Source of the DNA: Paenibacillus sp. Soil787
GTDB taxonomy: Bacteria; Bacillota; Bacilli; Paenibacillales; NBRC-103111
NCBI RefSeq assembly: GCF_001429545.1
Contig: NZ_LMSP01000008.1
Span: 72,843-136,842, forward strand
Length of the DNA: 64,000 nucleotides
Reading direction: 5' to 3'
Each line of letters starts with the position of its first letter. Positions within the stretch are counted from its first letter, which is position 1. The notes beneath the pieces were generated by a model. It was not told where the DNA came from. It searched no databases and saw only the letters and a program-made list of their open reading frames with translations. Of this stretch, positions 48,838 to 57,615 are shown piece after piece. The position numbers and the translations under genes were made by a program.

Positions 48838-48883
48838 AAGAACCTCCAATTCCACTAGCACAGTGGGAAATGGAGGTTCTTTT
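48838..48883 (+). terminator. Terminator after glpX
   Basis: AAGAACCTCCAATTCC pairs with GGAAATGGAGGTTCTT (two mismatches) and is followed by T4. A weaker hairpin (GGGGC/GCCCC, 48785-48825) precedes it. Confidence 0.8.
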
Positions 48884-48903
48884 GTATGTGAAATTGTATT
48901 CAG

Positions 48904-48920
48904 TTGGCACGATTTTTGCT
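48904..48920 (+). promoter_or_regulatory. Consensus sigma-54 (-24/-12) promoter upstream of rpoN
   Basis: TTGGCACGATTTTTGCT matches the TGGCACG-N4-TTGCW consensus at every defined base, with GG (48906-48907) and GC (48918-48919) exactly ten bases apart. It points toward rpoN (ATG 49041) and lies about 20 bases after the glpX terminator. Confidence 0.75.
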
Positions 48921-48946
48921 AGATTACGATAAGGGATATAAATTTC

Positions 48947-48955
48947 TGCTATAAT
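48947..48955 (+). promoter_or_regulatory. Extended -10 sigma-A promoter for rpoN
   Basis: TGCTATAAT is a full extended -10 element (TGN-TATAAT). No good -35 at 17 bases. Transcription would start near 48962, just before the cre box. Confidence 0.6.
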
Positions 48956-48963
48956 AGATTTAT

Positions 48964-48977
48964 CGTAAGCGCTTTCA
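48964..48977 (+). promoter_or_regulatory. cre box (CcpA operator) upstream of rpoN
   Basis: CGTAAGCGCTTTCA differs from the TGTAARCGNTTWCA-type consensus at one base. In B. subtilis sigL is repressed by CcpA through a downstream cre (roadblock); the position here, just past the predicted start, fits that. Confidence 0.7.
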
Positions 48978-49040
48978 AATGATGAAGCTTATACTCACTA
49001 CGAAAAGTGTTACCAAGGCAAACTCAAGGAGGAACTAGGT

Positions 49041-50351
49041 ATGAAAACAGGCTATAGTCTAACACAAGTACAGAACCAAAAACTAACGATGACTCCTGAA
49101 CTGCAGCAGTCCATTCATATATTGCAATTATCAAGCTATGAGTTGTCGCAGTACCTCCAAGAGCAAGCCTTGGAAAATCCCTTACTGGACATTGAATCTT
49201 TCACAAGTTCTTATTTGAAAGTGGGTAAATCTTCACAAATGGCTGGGTCCATCACAGATCCGCTATGGAAGGCGAAGGCGAGAGAGGAAACATTGGAGCA
49301 GTGGCTGCTCAGCCAGCTGCGGATAGCAGGGGTTTCCGATGCCTTATATCAGACGGCAGCCTATCTGGCAGGAAATTTAGATGATCGAGGTTATTTACCT
49401 CTTTCTATTACGGAAGTAAGCTTGTTTTTGAATAAGCCTAGAGAGGTTGTCGAAGAAGCGCTAGCATGTCTACAATTGCTGGATCCGCCGGGTGTAGGAG
49501 CTAGAGACTTGCAGGAATGCTTATTGCTGCAGATTTCTAAGGATCATGCCGCACCGCATGGCACTTTTGAAGTGGTCAGCCAATGTATGCAGCAGCTTGC
49601 TCAGATGAAGCTGGATAAGATTGCGCTGCAGTTAGGTGTAACACTCCTACAAGTGAAGGAGATCGTCACCTACATACGTAGTTTGAATCCACGACCTGGT
49701 ATGGCCTTCAGCTGGATTGAAGAATCTTATATCATTCCCGATGCTACCATTTATAAAGAACACGAGAACATCGTGATCCAAATGAATGCAGGCGCAGTCC
49801 CAAAGACCTCGGTTAATACAGACTATTATAGCCAAATCAAGCATGCTGGTTGTAAAGAATCGGTTTCCTTTCTGAAAGAAAAATGGAAAACGGCCGATTG
49901 GATTGTGCGCAGCTTGGAGCAGCGGAAGATGACTCTGTACAGGGTCATTCGGGCTATTTTTGAAGAACAGCTGGTGTTTTTAGAGATTGGCGAACGTGGC
50001 ATGAAGCCCTTAACCTTAAAAATGATTTCCGAGAAGCTTGACCTACATGAATCTACGATAAGTAGGACGGTACAAAACAAATACATTCGTACCCCATATG
50101 GCGTGCTTGAGCTTAAATATTTCTTTTCCTCGGGGCTGCAATCGGATGTAGGTGAACTAACGTCTATCAAAACAATCAAGATTAGAATCAAAGAACTCAT
50201 TTCACAGGAACAAAAGAAACAGCCCTATTCCGATCAGAAGGTTGTAGAAATCTTAACGGAAGAAGGCATTCGCATTTCACGCAGAACGGTAACCAAATAT
50301 CGTGAAGAGATGCATATTCTATCTTCTGCACTGCGTAAAAGTATTTTGTAA
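49041..50351 (+). CDS. rpoN: RNA polymerase sigma-54 factor
   Basis: 436 residues. N-terminal activator-interacting Gln/Leu-rich region (QNQKLTMTPELQQSIHILQL), core-binding domain (about 100-240), a helix-turn-helix (MISEKLDLHESTISRTVQNK) and the RpoN box ISRRTVTKYREE near residues 412-424, which reads the -24 element. Homologous to SigL. AAGGAGGA at 49026-49033 precedes ATG 49041. Upstream sites suggest CcpA repression and possible autoregulation. No sigma-54 activator gene is in the window. Confidence 0.96.
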   Translation: MKTGYSLTQVQNQKLTMTPELQQSIHILQLSSYELSQYLQEQALENPLLDIESFTSSYLKVGKSSQMAGSITDPLWKAKAREETLEQWLLSQLRIAGVSDALYQTAAYLAGNLDDRGYLPLSITEVSLFLNKPREVVEEALACLQLLDPPGVGARDLQECLLLQISKDHAAPHGTFEVVSQCMQQLAQMKLDKIALQLGVTLLQVKEIVTYIRSLNPRPGMAFSWIEESYIIPDATIYKEHENIVIQMNAGAVPKTSVNTDYYSQIKHAGCKESVSFLKEKWKTADWIVRSLEQRKMTLYRVIRAIFEEQLVFLEIGERGMKPLTLKMISEKLDLHESTISRTVQNKYIRTPYGVLELKYFFSSGLQSDVGELTSIKTIKIRIKELISQEQKKQPYSDQKVVEILTEEGIRISRRTVTKYREEMHILSSALRKSIL

Positions 50352-50354
50352 GCA

Positions 50355-50392
50355 TGAACCCGCCAGAGGCAATTTGTCTCGGCGGGTTTTTC
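50355..50392 (+). terminator. Terminator of rpoN
   Basis: GAACCCGCCAGAG pairs with CTCGGCGGGTT, followed by T5, directly after the stop codon. Confidence 0.85.
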
Positions 50393-50436
50393 TTGTCTTT
50401 AAGCTATGCAAAAATACACTGAATGAGGTGCCCGTG

Positions 50437-50652
50437 ATGCTAAGTATCGACGCAAAAAGAGAAACAGTGCCTACAACAGCTTCAAATGAAAGTATGGAAG
50501 TTGAAAATCCATTAACCGCCTTTCAATCCTTATTAAAAGAAGCGACTGACTTAATGCTGTATCCCGAACCCGTTTATCAATTGTTAAAAGACCCGATCCG
50601 ATTTCTAGAAGTAAAGATTCCGGTTCGGATGGACGATGGTAAAACGTTGTGA
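50437..50652 (+). pseudogene. Glutamate dehydrogenase N-terminal remnant
   Basis: ATG 50437 with GAGGTG upstream encodes 71 residues. NPLTAFQSLLKEATDLM, PEPVYQLLKDPIRFLEVKIP and VRMDDG match the N-terminus of catabolic NAD-glutamate dehydrogenases (RocG/GudB). Right after MDDG the frame ends (KTL-stop) where the family continues with the substrate-binding domain, so about 350 residues are missing. The start and ribosome site are intact; a short peptide could still be made. Confidence 0.8.
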
Positions 50653-50826
50653 GGATTAAAAATTGAAATATCAATTTCAGATACATACTAATCAATTACA
50701 TCTATTTTAATATATGAAAATGACATGTATGATTATATGGAAAACTAAGATTTTAACAATGCGCGAGAGGAAGTGGCTGTCGGAAGATTGGGAAAGAAGG
50801 TGTTCATCATGAAAAAACAACTTTTT

Positions 50827-50840
50827 TAAAAGCGCTTTCA
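50827..50840 (+). promoter_or_regulatory. cre box upstream of the ABC transporter operon
   Basis: TAAAAGCGCTTTCA fits the CcpA operator consensus with one or two differences, 27 bases before the binding-protein start codon. It suggests glucose repression of the sugar import operon. Confidence 0.65.
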
Positions 50841-50866
50841 AAAAATTGGACAAGGGGTGCTTCTTA

Positions 50867-52246
50867 ATGAAGAAATGGCTACTTTCAGCATGTGCGATCA
50901 TGATCGGGGCAAGTTTGAGCGGGTGCAGCAACAGTAGCAGTACTACCGCCGCCAACACGAAATCAACCGACCAAAAAAGTCAGCAAAGCGATAAAAATAC
51001 GGATCAAAGCGCCAACAATAATACCAAAGGCGACAAGAAAAATCTGGTTGTCTGGACGTTTGCGAATACGCACACGAAGTATTATGAGGATGTGAAAAAG
51101 CAGTTTGAAAGCGAGCATCCCGATGTGAATGTCGATATTAAGCTATTGGAGTATGGGGCGCTTTACGATAAATATACCGTTGTGACCAAATCCGGAGGCA
51201 AGGATGCGCCGGACCTGATCGATGTGGAGCAGTCTGCATTCGCGAGATATATTAACGGCAGCGTACCTTTTGAGCCGTTGGACAGCTATTTGCAAAAAAA
51301 CAAATTGACCGATGCGATTCCGAAAGGACGCCAAGCTCTTTACACGGTCGACGGAAAACCGTACGGCATCGAGATCGCGGCTTGCGTCTCGGCATTATAT
51401 TACAGAAAAGATATTTACGATAAAGCCGGCATTGACGTTTCCAAAATCAAAACTTGGGACGAATTTATGGAGGCTTCTAAAAAACTGACTGGCAAAGACA
51501 AATTTATTTTTTCCGGAACGCTGAAAGATCAAGGCACTTTCGAGATGCTGCTGCGCCAAGAAGGCGGCGACATCGTAACGGCAGACGGAAAAATCGGCTT
51601 CAACACATCGGAAGGCGTTTCTGTATTAAAACGAATCCGTGCCTGGAAAGATGCGGGAATTATGGATAAAAGCAGCCCAGATGGCCCACAGCTCTGGGAA
51701 GCATTCAAAAAAGACAAGTATATTGCGGGATTCGGCGCGGATTGGTGGGCTGGATTTTTGCTGCAATATGCTCCTGAGCTAAGCGGAAAATGGGCGGCTG
51801 TACCGATGCCTCTCGGCGGCCCGAATTCCGTACCGACTACTGTTGCCGGGGGAACAGGAATGGCCATTTCCAAATTCAGCAAGAACAAAGATTTAGCTTG
51901 GGAATTTTTGAAATTAACCCATTTGGACACGAAGGAAGTTGTGAAGAGCTTCCAAATCATCAACCTGTTCCCGGCACTGATGAGTGCGGCTAGTGATCCG
52001 ATTTTACACGCAAAAAGCAAAATGACCGAATACTTCGGCGGTCAGGACCTTGCCGAATTGTATGGAAACCTTATTCCGAAAGCGCCAAATCAAAACCAGG
52101 CTTGGTGGCGTCCTCTCGTTACCAAAGCATGGGAAAAGTACGAGCCTGATTATCAAAAGGGGAAAATATCACCTGAAGACTTCTTGGCGAATGTAGCAAA
52201 AGAGACACAAAACTCGATGGATGCAGAAAAAAGCAGACAAAACTAA
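50867..52246 (+). CDS. ABC transporter sugar-binding lipoprotein (family 1)
   Basis: 459 residues. Lipoprotein signal MKKWLLSACAIMIGASLSGC (Cys20), a Ser/Thr/Asn-rich linker, then a family 1 solute-binding fold (VVWTFANTHTKYYEDVKKQF, APDLIDVEQSAFARYI, AGGTGMAISKFSKNKDLAWE). AAGGGGTG precedes ATG 50867; a TTG at 50846 is upstream. First gene of an operon with two permeases; no ATPase gene is present, so a shared MsmX-type ATPase is likely. Ligand unknown. Confidence 0.9.
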   Translation: MKKWLLSACAIMIGASLSGCSNSSSTTAANTKSTDQKSQQSDKNTDQSANNNTKGDKKNLVVWTFANTHTKYYEDVKKQFESEHPDVNVDIKLLEYGALYDKYTVVTKSGGKDAPDLIDVEQSAFARYINGSVPFEPLDSYLQKNKLTDAIPKGRQALYTVDGKPYGIEIAACVSALYYRKDIYDKAGIDVSKIKTWDEFMEASKKLTGKDKFIFSGTLKDQGTFEMLLRQEGGDIVTADGKIGFNTSEGVSVLKRIRAWKDAGIMDKSSPDGPQLWEAFKKDKYIAGFGADWWAGFLLQYAPELSGKWAAVPMPLGGPNSVPTTVAGGTGMAISKFSKNKDLAWEFLKLTHLDTKEVVKSFQIINLFPALMSAASDPILHAKSKMTEYFGGQDLAELYGNLIPKAPNQNQAWWRPLVTKAWEKYEPDYQKGKISPEDFLANVAKETQNSMDAEKSRQN

Positions 52247-52322
52247 AAGACAAGAGCGATGAAGAAGAGGTCTGAGCTATCGGCGCCTCTTCTTCTGACC
52301 TTGGATAAGGAGAGGGATTGCT

Positions 52323-53213
52323 TTGTTGTTAAATTCGCCATCTCGGCTGAAATTGGCTCCATTTCTATTCATTTGCCCATTTTTTATTGCATATGCCATT
52401 TTTGGCTTATATCCGACGCTATCCGGTTTATGGCTTAGCTTTCACCAGGGACTGGATAATTACGTTTTTTCGGGTCTGCAAAACTACTTGCTTGTATTAA
52501 AGGATCAATTATTTTGGAAATCGATGTGGAACGGAACCAAATTGACGATCGGTAGCTTATTTTTTATTTTGCCGTTGGCCTTGGCAATCGCACTTTTAAT
52601 GAATAGGCCTCACGTTGCAAAGCACAAAGGATACTTTGCAACTTTTTTCTTTACGCCTAATATTACTTCGGCGGTAGTCGTAGGTATTATGTTCGGGTTG
52701 ATTTTCAACCAAGAAAGCGGCGTTCTCAATATGCTGCTCGACTTATTCGGCTTTGAGAAAATTGCTTGGCTAAACGACCCGACGTGGACGATGCCTTCGC
52801 TCGTACTAGTTTGCAGCTGGCGATACTTAGGGGTCAATATTTTGTATTTTTTGGCCGGATTGCAAAACGTTCCTACAGATTTGATTGAGGCCGCGAAAAT
52901 TGACGGCGCTAATCCGTTTCAGCGCTTGTGGCATATCATTCTCCCTTTGCTGCGCCCGATTATGACTTTTATAGTTTTCCAAGCTATTATCGGTTCTTAC
53001 AGCATGTTCGGCGAGGTGTTCATTTTAGCGGGAAAAGGCTTCGGGCCCGAGCAATCGCTCATTTTCCCAACCAGCTATATGTATGATGAAGCATTTCGCG
53101 GCAATAACTTTCCTTATTCGTCAGCCTTGGGCTATGTATTTACCATTTTGATGCTCATCATCGGATTAATTCAATTAAAATTTTTCAAAGTGAAAAATCA
53201 AGGTGAAGAGTAA
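52323..53213 (+). CDS. ABC transporter permease (MalF-like)
   Basis: 296 residues, six membrane segments. The cytoplasmic EAA loop is LIEAAKIDGANPFQRLWHIILPLL, docking the ATPase. TTG 52323 has AAGGAG 9 bases upstream. Pairs with the next permease. Confidence 0.92.
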   Translation: MLLNSPSRLKLAPFLFICPFFIAYAIFGLYPTLSGLWLSFHQGLDNYVFSGLQNYLLVLKDQLFWKSMWNGTKLTIGSLFFILPLALAIALLMNRPHVAKHKGYFATFFFTPNITSAVVVGIMFGLIFNQESGVLNMLLDLFGFEKIAWLNDPTWTMPSLVLVCSWRYLGVNILYFLAGLQNVPTDLIEAAKIDGANPFQRLWHIILPLLRPIMTFIVFQAIIGSYSMFGEVFILAGKGFGPEQSLIFPTSYMYDEAFRGNNFPYSSALGYVFTILMLIIGLIQLKFFKVKNQGEE

Positions 53214-53223
53214 GGAGGTTATT

Positions 53224-54114
53224 ATGACTGTGAAAGATATGGCAGTTATGCAGGACATGAAGGTTCAAGCAACAGGGAGGCCGATTTTTGTCCGGACTAG
53301 AGTCGTAAATACGATTTCTTATATAATGCTGATTGCGATTAGTCTTGTATTTGTCGCGCCTTTTCTATTTATGATCGGCACGGCCTTCAAATCGTACGAC
53401 GCAATCGTAGGTCAGCCCCTTAATCCGTTTCCGATACATCCTGTATTGGATAACTTTACGCATTTATTTGAAAAATTGCCTGTTGGGACCCAGTTATTCA
53501 ACAGTTTTACGATATCCGTATCCGTAACTTTTTTGTCAATCCTGCTTAATTCCTTAGTGGCATTCGGGTTTGCCCGTTATCAGTTTAAGTACAAAAGCGC
53601 TCTTTTTTCCGTGATGCTCGCGACGATCATGATTCCCGGACAGCTGACGCTCGTTCCTTCTTTTATCATGTTTCGTTCGTTCGGCATGCTGGACACCTTC
53701 TATCCGTTAATTCTTCCCGGCATGGTCGGAGCTTTCGGCGTGTTTCTGATTCGTCAGGTCATGGTCTCGATTCCCGAAGAGGTTTATGACAGCGCCCGGA
53801 TTGACGGATGCTCGGAGCTCGGAACCTTCTTTCGAATTGCTCTGCCGCTTAGCAAAAGTGCAACGGGCATCGTTGCCTTGCTCACATTTATGGGCTCTTG
53901 GAACGATTATTTGGGACCATTGATCTACTTGACTTCGGATTCAAAGATGACGCTCGCCGTCGGCATTACGATGATGAATAACCCTTATGAAATCGATTAT
54001 GCTTCACCAATAACGGGAGCTTGTCTGATGTCCGTTCCGGTTTTAATTCTGCTAAGTATTGTCGGGCATAAATACTTTGTTGACGGATTGACCGCCGGAT
54101 CTTTAAAAGGATAA
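53224..54114 (+). CDS. ABC transporter permease (MalG-like)
   Basis: 296 residues, six membrane segments, with EAA loop VYDSARIDGCSELGTFFRIA. AAGGAGG at 53212-53218 sets ATG 53224; an in-frame start at 53203 inside the previous gene is not needed. Completes a carbohydrate importer of the CUT1 type. Confidence 0.92.
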   Translation: MTVKDMAVMQDMKVQATGRPIFVRTRVVNTISYIMLIAISLVFVAPFLFMIGTAFKSYDAIVGQPLNPFPIHPVLDNFTHLFEKLPVGTQLFNSFTISVSVTFLSILLNSLVAFGFARYQFKYKSALFSVMLATIMIPGQLTLVPSFIMFRSFGMLDTFYPLILPGMVGAFGVFLIRQVMVSIPEEVYDSARIDGCSELGTFFRIALPLSKSATGIVALLTFMGSWNDYLGPLIYLTSDSKMTLAVGITMMNNPYEIDYASPITGACLMSVPVLILLSIVGHKYFVDGLTAGSLKG

Positions 54115-54165
54115 TAAAATGCAAATCAATTAAGGATACAACTATAGGGGAAGGATCGGTGCGAT

Positions 54166-54918
54166 ATGCAAACGAAAACCGAAAGGCTGAATCCGCTTTC
54201 CAAGCAGCTAGTTGAGCAATATGATAGAGATGGCTACCTCGTCATTCCAAATGGCTGCAGTGACGATTTGATTCATATTTTCAACTCGCACATTCATTCG
54301 ATTCGGACGAACGATCCGATGCCGGAGTGGGCTTTGCCGCGTAAAGGCAAAAATTCGGTGGATGAGAAAGACCGCTATTCTGTACGTCTTTTTAACCCGC
54401 ATCTGCATGACGCTTTTGCGCTGCAAATGATGAAGCTGCCCATCGTCCGCGGCGCGTTGGCCCAAATTCTGGGCGATGAGGCTGTTGGCGTACAAAGCAT
54501 GTACTTCTACAAAGAACCGGGCGCTCACGGTCAAGCTGCGCATCAAGACTATTATTACATCCGCAACGATCCAAATACGTTGACCGCTGCTTGGGTGGCC
54601 ATGGAATATACAGATGAGGAAAACGGCTGCCTGTACGTCATTCCGGGAACTCACAAGCTCGGATTGCTGCCGCATGGAAAAGTGAAAAATCTCGAAGAAC
54701 ACGAAGCGTGGACGGATGAAACGGAAGGTATTGACCTGAGCAGGGAGATTCCGGTGATATTAAATAAAGGGGACATTCTTATTTTCGATAGTCTCTTAAT
54801 CCACTCCTCGACCCGCAATCGTTCGAATCGCTGGAGACGTTCTTACGTTTGCCACTACATTCGTCACGATTCTACGATCGAAAGAGAAGATTTGAAAAAG
54901 AAAATACTGCTAGATTAA
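54166..54918 (+). CDS. Phytanoyl-CoA dioxygenase (PhyH)-family oxygenase
   Basis: 250 residues. Fe(II)/2-oxoglutarate dioxygenase fold with the HXD...H triad: His126 and Asp128 in AAHQDYYYI, His213 in LIHSSTRNRS, whose Arg would bind 2-oxoglutarate. GCLYVIPGTHKLGLLPHG is the typical PhyH stretch. It lies in the ABC sugar operon (51-base gap) and precedes a sugar isomerase-like gene. A hydroxylase for a small molecule imported by the system is inferred. Confidence 0.88.
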   Translation: MQTKTERLNPLSKQLVEQYDRDGYLVIPNGCSDDLIHIFNSHIHSIRTNDPMPEWALPRKGKNSVDEKDRYSVRLFNPHLHDAFALQMMKLPIVRGALAQILGDEAVGVQSMYFYKEPGAHGQAAHQDYYYIRNDPNTLTAAWVAMEYTDEENGCLYVIPGTHKLGLLPHGKVKNLEEHEAWTDETEGIDLSREIPVILNKGDILIFDSLLIHSSTRNRSNRWRRSYVCHYIRHDSTIEREDLKKKILLD

Positions 54919-54936
54919 TCCTGGGGAGGAGTTATT

Positions 54937-55794
54937 TTGACGGAAGCTCGACTTGAAATTCAACAAGCGTGGTGGGCCATGGAAGGGCTCGGTGACGGAG
55001 AAAAAGAATGGACAATGGAGGAAAAGTTTGAAAAAATAGCGGAAGCAGGCTTTACAGGAATTGTCGGCTTTGTGCCCGCATCTTCAGAAGCGGAGCAATG
55101 GCGCAAGCTGTTGGATCGTTATCGATTCAGCTTTGGCGCGCTTGCGTTTCCATGGAATCGTCAGGATCTCTCTGCTGTTGCCAAACAGGCAAAAGAATTT
55201 GGCGCGCAGTACATCAATGCACAGGTCATGGATGCCTATGTAATCGGGGCAGAGGCCGAGCGGCTTCTTAACGATCTCGTCATGGAAACAAGGGAGCAAG
55301 AAGTACCTCTTTATGTGGAAACCCACCGCGGCAGAGTTACTCAAGATCTTCATCGTACGATAGATTATGTAAACGCTATCCCTGATCTACGCCTGACCAT
55401 CGATTTGTCACATTATATCGTAGCGGGTGAAATAAACGGCGATATCGAAAAAGTCGATCCTTATTTCGATATTTTGCTTAAACGGACTTCTTGTTTGCAT
55501 GCCAGAGTATCGAACGGCGAACAGATCCAGATTGATATCGGTCCGAACGGCGTTCATCCGATGGTAAAACACTTCATGCGCTGGTGGACGTCAGCGTTCA
55601 AATATTGGCTGGAGCAGGCGAAGCCAGGAGAATCGCTGCCGGTACTGCCGGAGTTAGGGCCTCCGGACTATGCCATCACGACACAGCCATACCTTCGATC
55701 TAGCCGGGAAGTCTCGAACCGCTGGGAGCAAGCTTCGGTGTTAAAGCAGCTTCTGCAACAAGCTTGGCAGCGAGCCAAAAGCGCGAAATTCTAG
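54937..55794 (+). CDS. Sugar phosphate isomerase/epimerase-like TIM barrel
   Basis: 285 residues. An AP endonuclease 2/xylose isomerase-like barrel: FEKIAEAGFTGIVGFVP, GAQYINAQVMD, VETHRGRVTQ (metal Glu), LTIDLSHYIVAG (metal Asp/His) and CLHARVSNGEQ. TTG 54937 with GGGGAGGAG upstream. Last gene of the operon. Substrate unknown. Confidence 0.85.
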   Translation: MTEARLEIQQAWWAMEGLGDGEKEWTMEEKFEKIAEAGFTGIVGFVPASSEAEQWRKLLDRYRFSFGALAFPWNRQDLSAVAKQAKEFGAQYINAQVMDAYVIGAEAERLLNDLVMETREQEVPLYVETHRGRVTQDLHRTIDYVNAIPDLRLTIDLSHYIVAGEINGDIEKVDPYFDILLKRTSCLHARVSNGEQIQIDIGPNGVHPMVKHFMRWWTSAFKYWLEQAKPGESLPVLPELGPPDYAITTQPYLRSSREVSNRWEQASVLKQLLQQAWQRAKSAKF

Positions 55795-56588
55795 TTAACG
55801 CGGCACGTCCATAAAATCTTATAGATAACTGATAAAGGTTTACATCCAGGTTAACTTCTATGGTCAAATAACAATTTTCTTCTGGCGTTTATTTGAAACA
55901 ATCAAATGGAGAGAGTATTATGGCGGAGAATCGTGCGGTAGTGTAGGTAGGGTCTAGAAAAGCGGAAGTGCGGACATCAGCTATTCGGATTTGATTTTAC
56001 GTGATGGACCGGGTGAAAATCCTCGTAACATCAGCAGAAAATGCGAACATAGGGTCATATTGAAAGTTGTCACGACTTGGTTATTCGTGCTTCCCGAAGT
56101 CATCAGAAGATTTCACGATGCGCTTCGCAAATGGGAGTAAAGATGGAAAAGCAACATTAAAATGACGGTTAACATTTGTGCTATTTATGTCGGTAGATTT
56201 GTGTTGTCATATATTTTGTTGTCCAACGACACAAATATATGCTTATAATCGCTGTTGGATTTGGAGAGGAGGTATGACTCTTCACCATTAAAAACGATTG
56301 TTCCAAAATCGAAGGCTCCCAATAACTGAGAAGCCTCGCCACGTTATATCAGCTAATAGCTTGTCAACATTTCCAGTAAAGTTAATGGAATTCGAGTGGT
56401 ATAGATATGCGGCGGTTCCCAATGGAGCTGTCTTTTTCTTTTTTTGTAAGCGCGCAATAGTTTTTACAGTGAGAGCTGTTCGGTCTACTGGCGGTGTAGT
56501 TTTATGAAATCCCGGCACGAGGACACCGGAAGTTTATGAAGGGACTTGCGACAGGAACATTAGTGAGTGAGGAAACAGATTTAGCAGA
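55795..56588. other. Gene-poor stretch with decayed coding fragments
   Basis: About 800 bases without an intact gene. In 55970-56140 two frames together give DISYSDLILRDGPGENPRN, then CEHRVIL and SCHDLVIRAS, which reads like a broken beta-helix (pectate-lyase-fold) protein; this is a weak call. Near 56205-56236 ATTTGTGT and ACACAAAT form an inverted repeat, followed by TATAAT (56244-56249), GAGAGGAGG (56264-56272) and a five-codon frame from ATG 56274. The rest shows nothing recognisable. Confidence 0.4.
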
Positions 56589-57343
56589 ATGAACTGGTGG
56601 AAGCTCGGTTTGGCGTTCTCCTTGATCTTCTCGCTGCCGCTTCCTGTTTCGTCCTTCGGGAAGACGGACGAATCGATTCAAACGTTCTATCAGAGCTCCA
56701 AATCAGGTAGGCTCATCAACTTCGTCGGCGATAGTACGACAGAAGCGGCGCAGGGACTATATGAACAGCTGGCAGAGATCTATGGGGCTCCCGGAGGGAT
56801 TCTGGAAGGGGCACGAATCCGCAACCGCGGCTCCAGCGGCAATACGCTGCATCATTTTGTTAACCAAATCGCTACCCACGGCAATACTCTTGACAATGTG
56901 ATACAAGACCAGGCAGACTTATATGTCGTTTCTTATGGGATCAACGACATTCGAGAAAGTAGCCCTACGCAGATTAAAGCCGATCTGAAGCTCGTCGTGG
57001 ACAGACTCTTGAAGGAAACTCACGGTGGGGTGCTGCTGCGCATACCAAATCCATTCTTATCAGTGCATCGCTGGAGCTATATTCATCTAGATATTGAGAA
57101 CGCGCAGCTTTACTCCGATCAACTTTGGGACGTGTATCATAGCTTCCGGGACTATGATCCTCGCGTCGATATTCTCGATATCCCCAGCCTCGTATTTGGG
57201 GTCAGGTTAGGCCGGAGCATCCTTTCATGCAGGATACAATCCATCCGAATGAAGCAGGCTACCGAGCGATCGCCGATGCAGTCGCTCAGAAAATATCCGG
57301 TCAGCTGGTCAAGCCGAATTCAGAGGCTTTAAAGCTAAATTGA
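56589..57343 (+). pseudogene. SGNH/GDSL hydrolase with frameshift before the catalytic Asp-His
   Basis: A signal peptide (LAFSLIFSLPLPVSS) leads to an SGNH domain: block I INFVGDSTTEAAQG (nucleophile Ser), then RGSSGNT and YGINDIRE. The frame then drifts; the catalytic Asp-X-X-His (FMQDTIHPNEAGYRAIADAV) lies in another frame from about 57202 to TGA 57341. Adding one G to the run GGGG at 57198-57201 rejoins both parts. Either a real mutation or a homopolymer error. Probably an exported esterase in origin. Confidence 0.8.
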
Positions 57344-57367
57344 CCGAGGGACGGAGAACGATAGTTC

Positions 57368-57396
57368 AGGAGCTGCATTGAAGCAGTTCCTTTTTT
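57368..57396 (+). terminator. Terminator after the SGNH gene
   Basis: GGAGCTGC pairs with GCAGTTCC (one G-T) followed by six T. The next 200 bases to 57600 hold nothing recognisable. Confidence 0.8.
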
Positions 57397-57615
57397 GATT
57401 TCATTGAGGGACGGGCAGTAGAGTTGAGAATGCCTATTTTAAATTACTTAATATAAATAGGATATTGATGACGCTACACGATTCGTGAAAACGCAAGGTG
57501 TAAATAAAAAGGGTTTTCATTTTTTTCGAAGAGTTCAGGCGGGGTGAAAAATAAAGCCGCTCCCCAAGCAGCAAATGCTGAATATGAAAGCGGTCAACCA
57601 ATACCCACAACAATT

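Noticed and set aside
53203..53223. Longer start of the second permease
   Set aside because: Lies inside the preceding gene and before the clear AAGGAGG for ATG 53224.
56288..56518. Overlapping frames of 69 and 76 residues on opposite strands
   Set aside because: No ribosome sites or recognisable protein features; probably chance in a decayed region.
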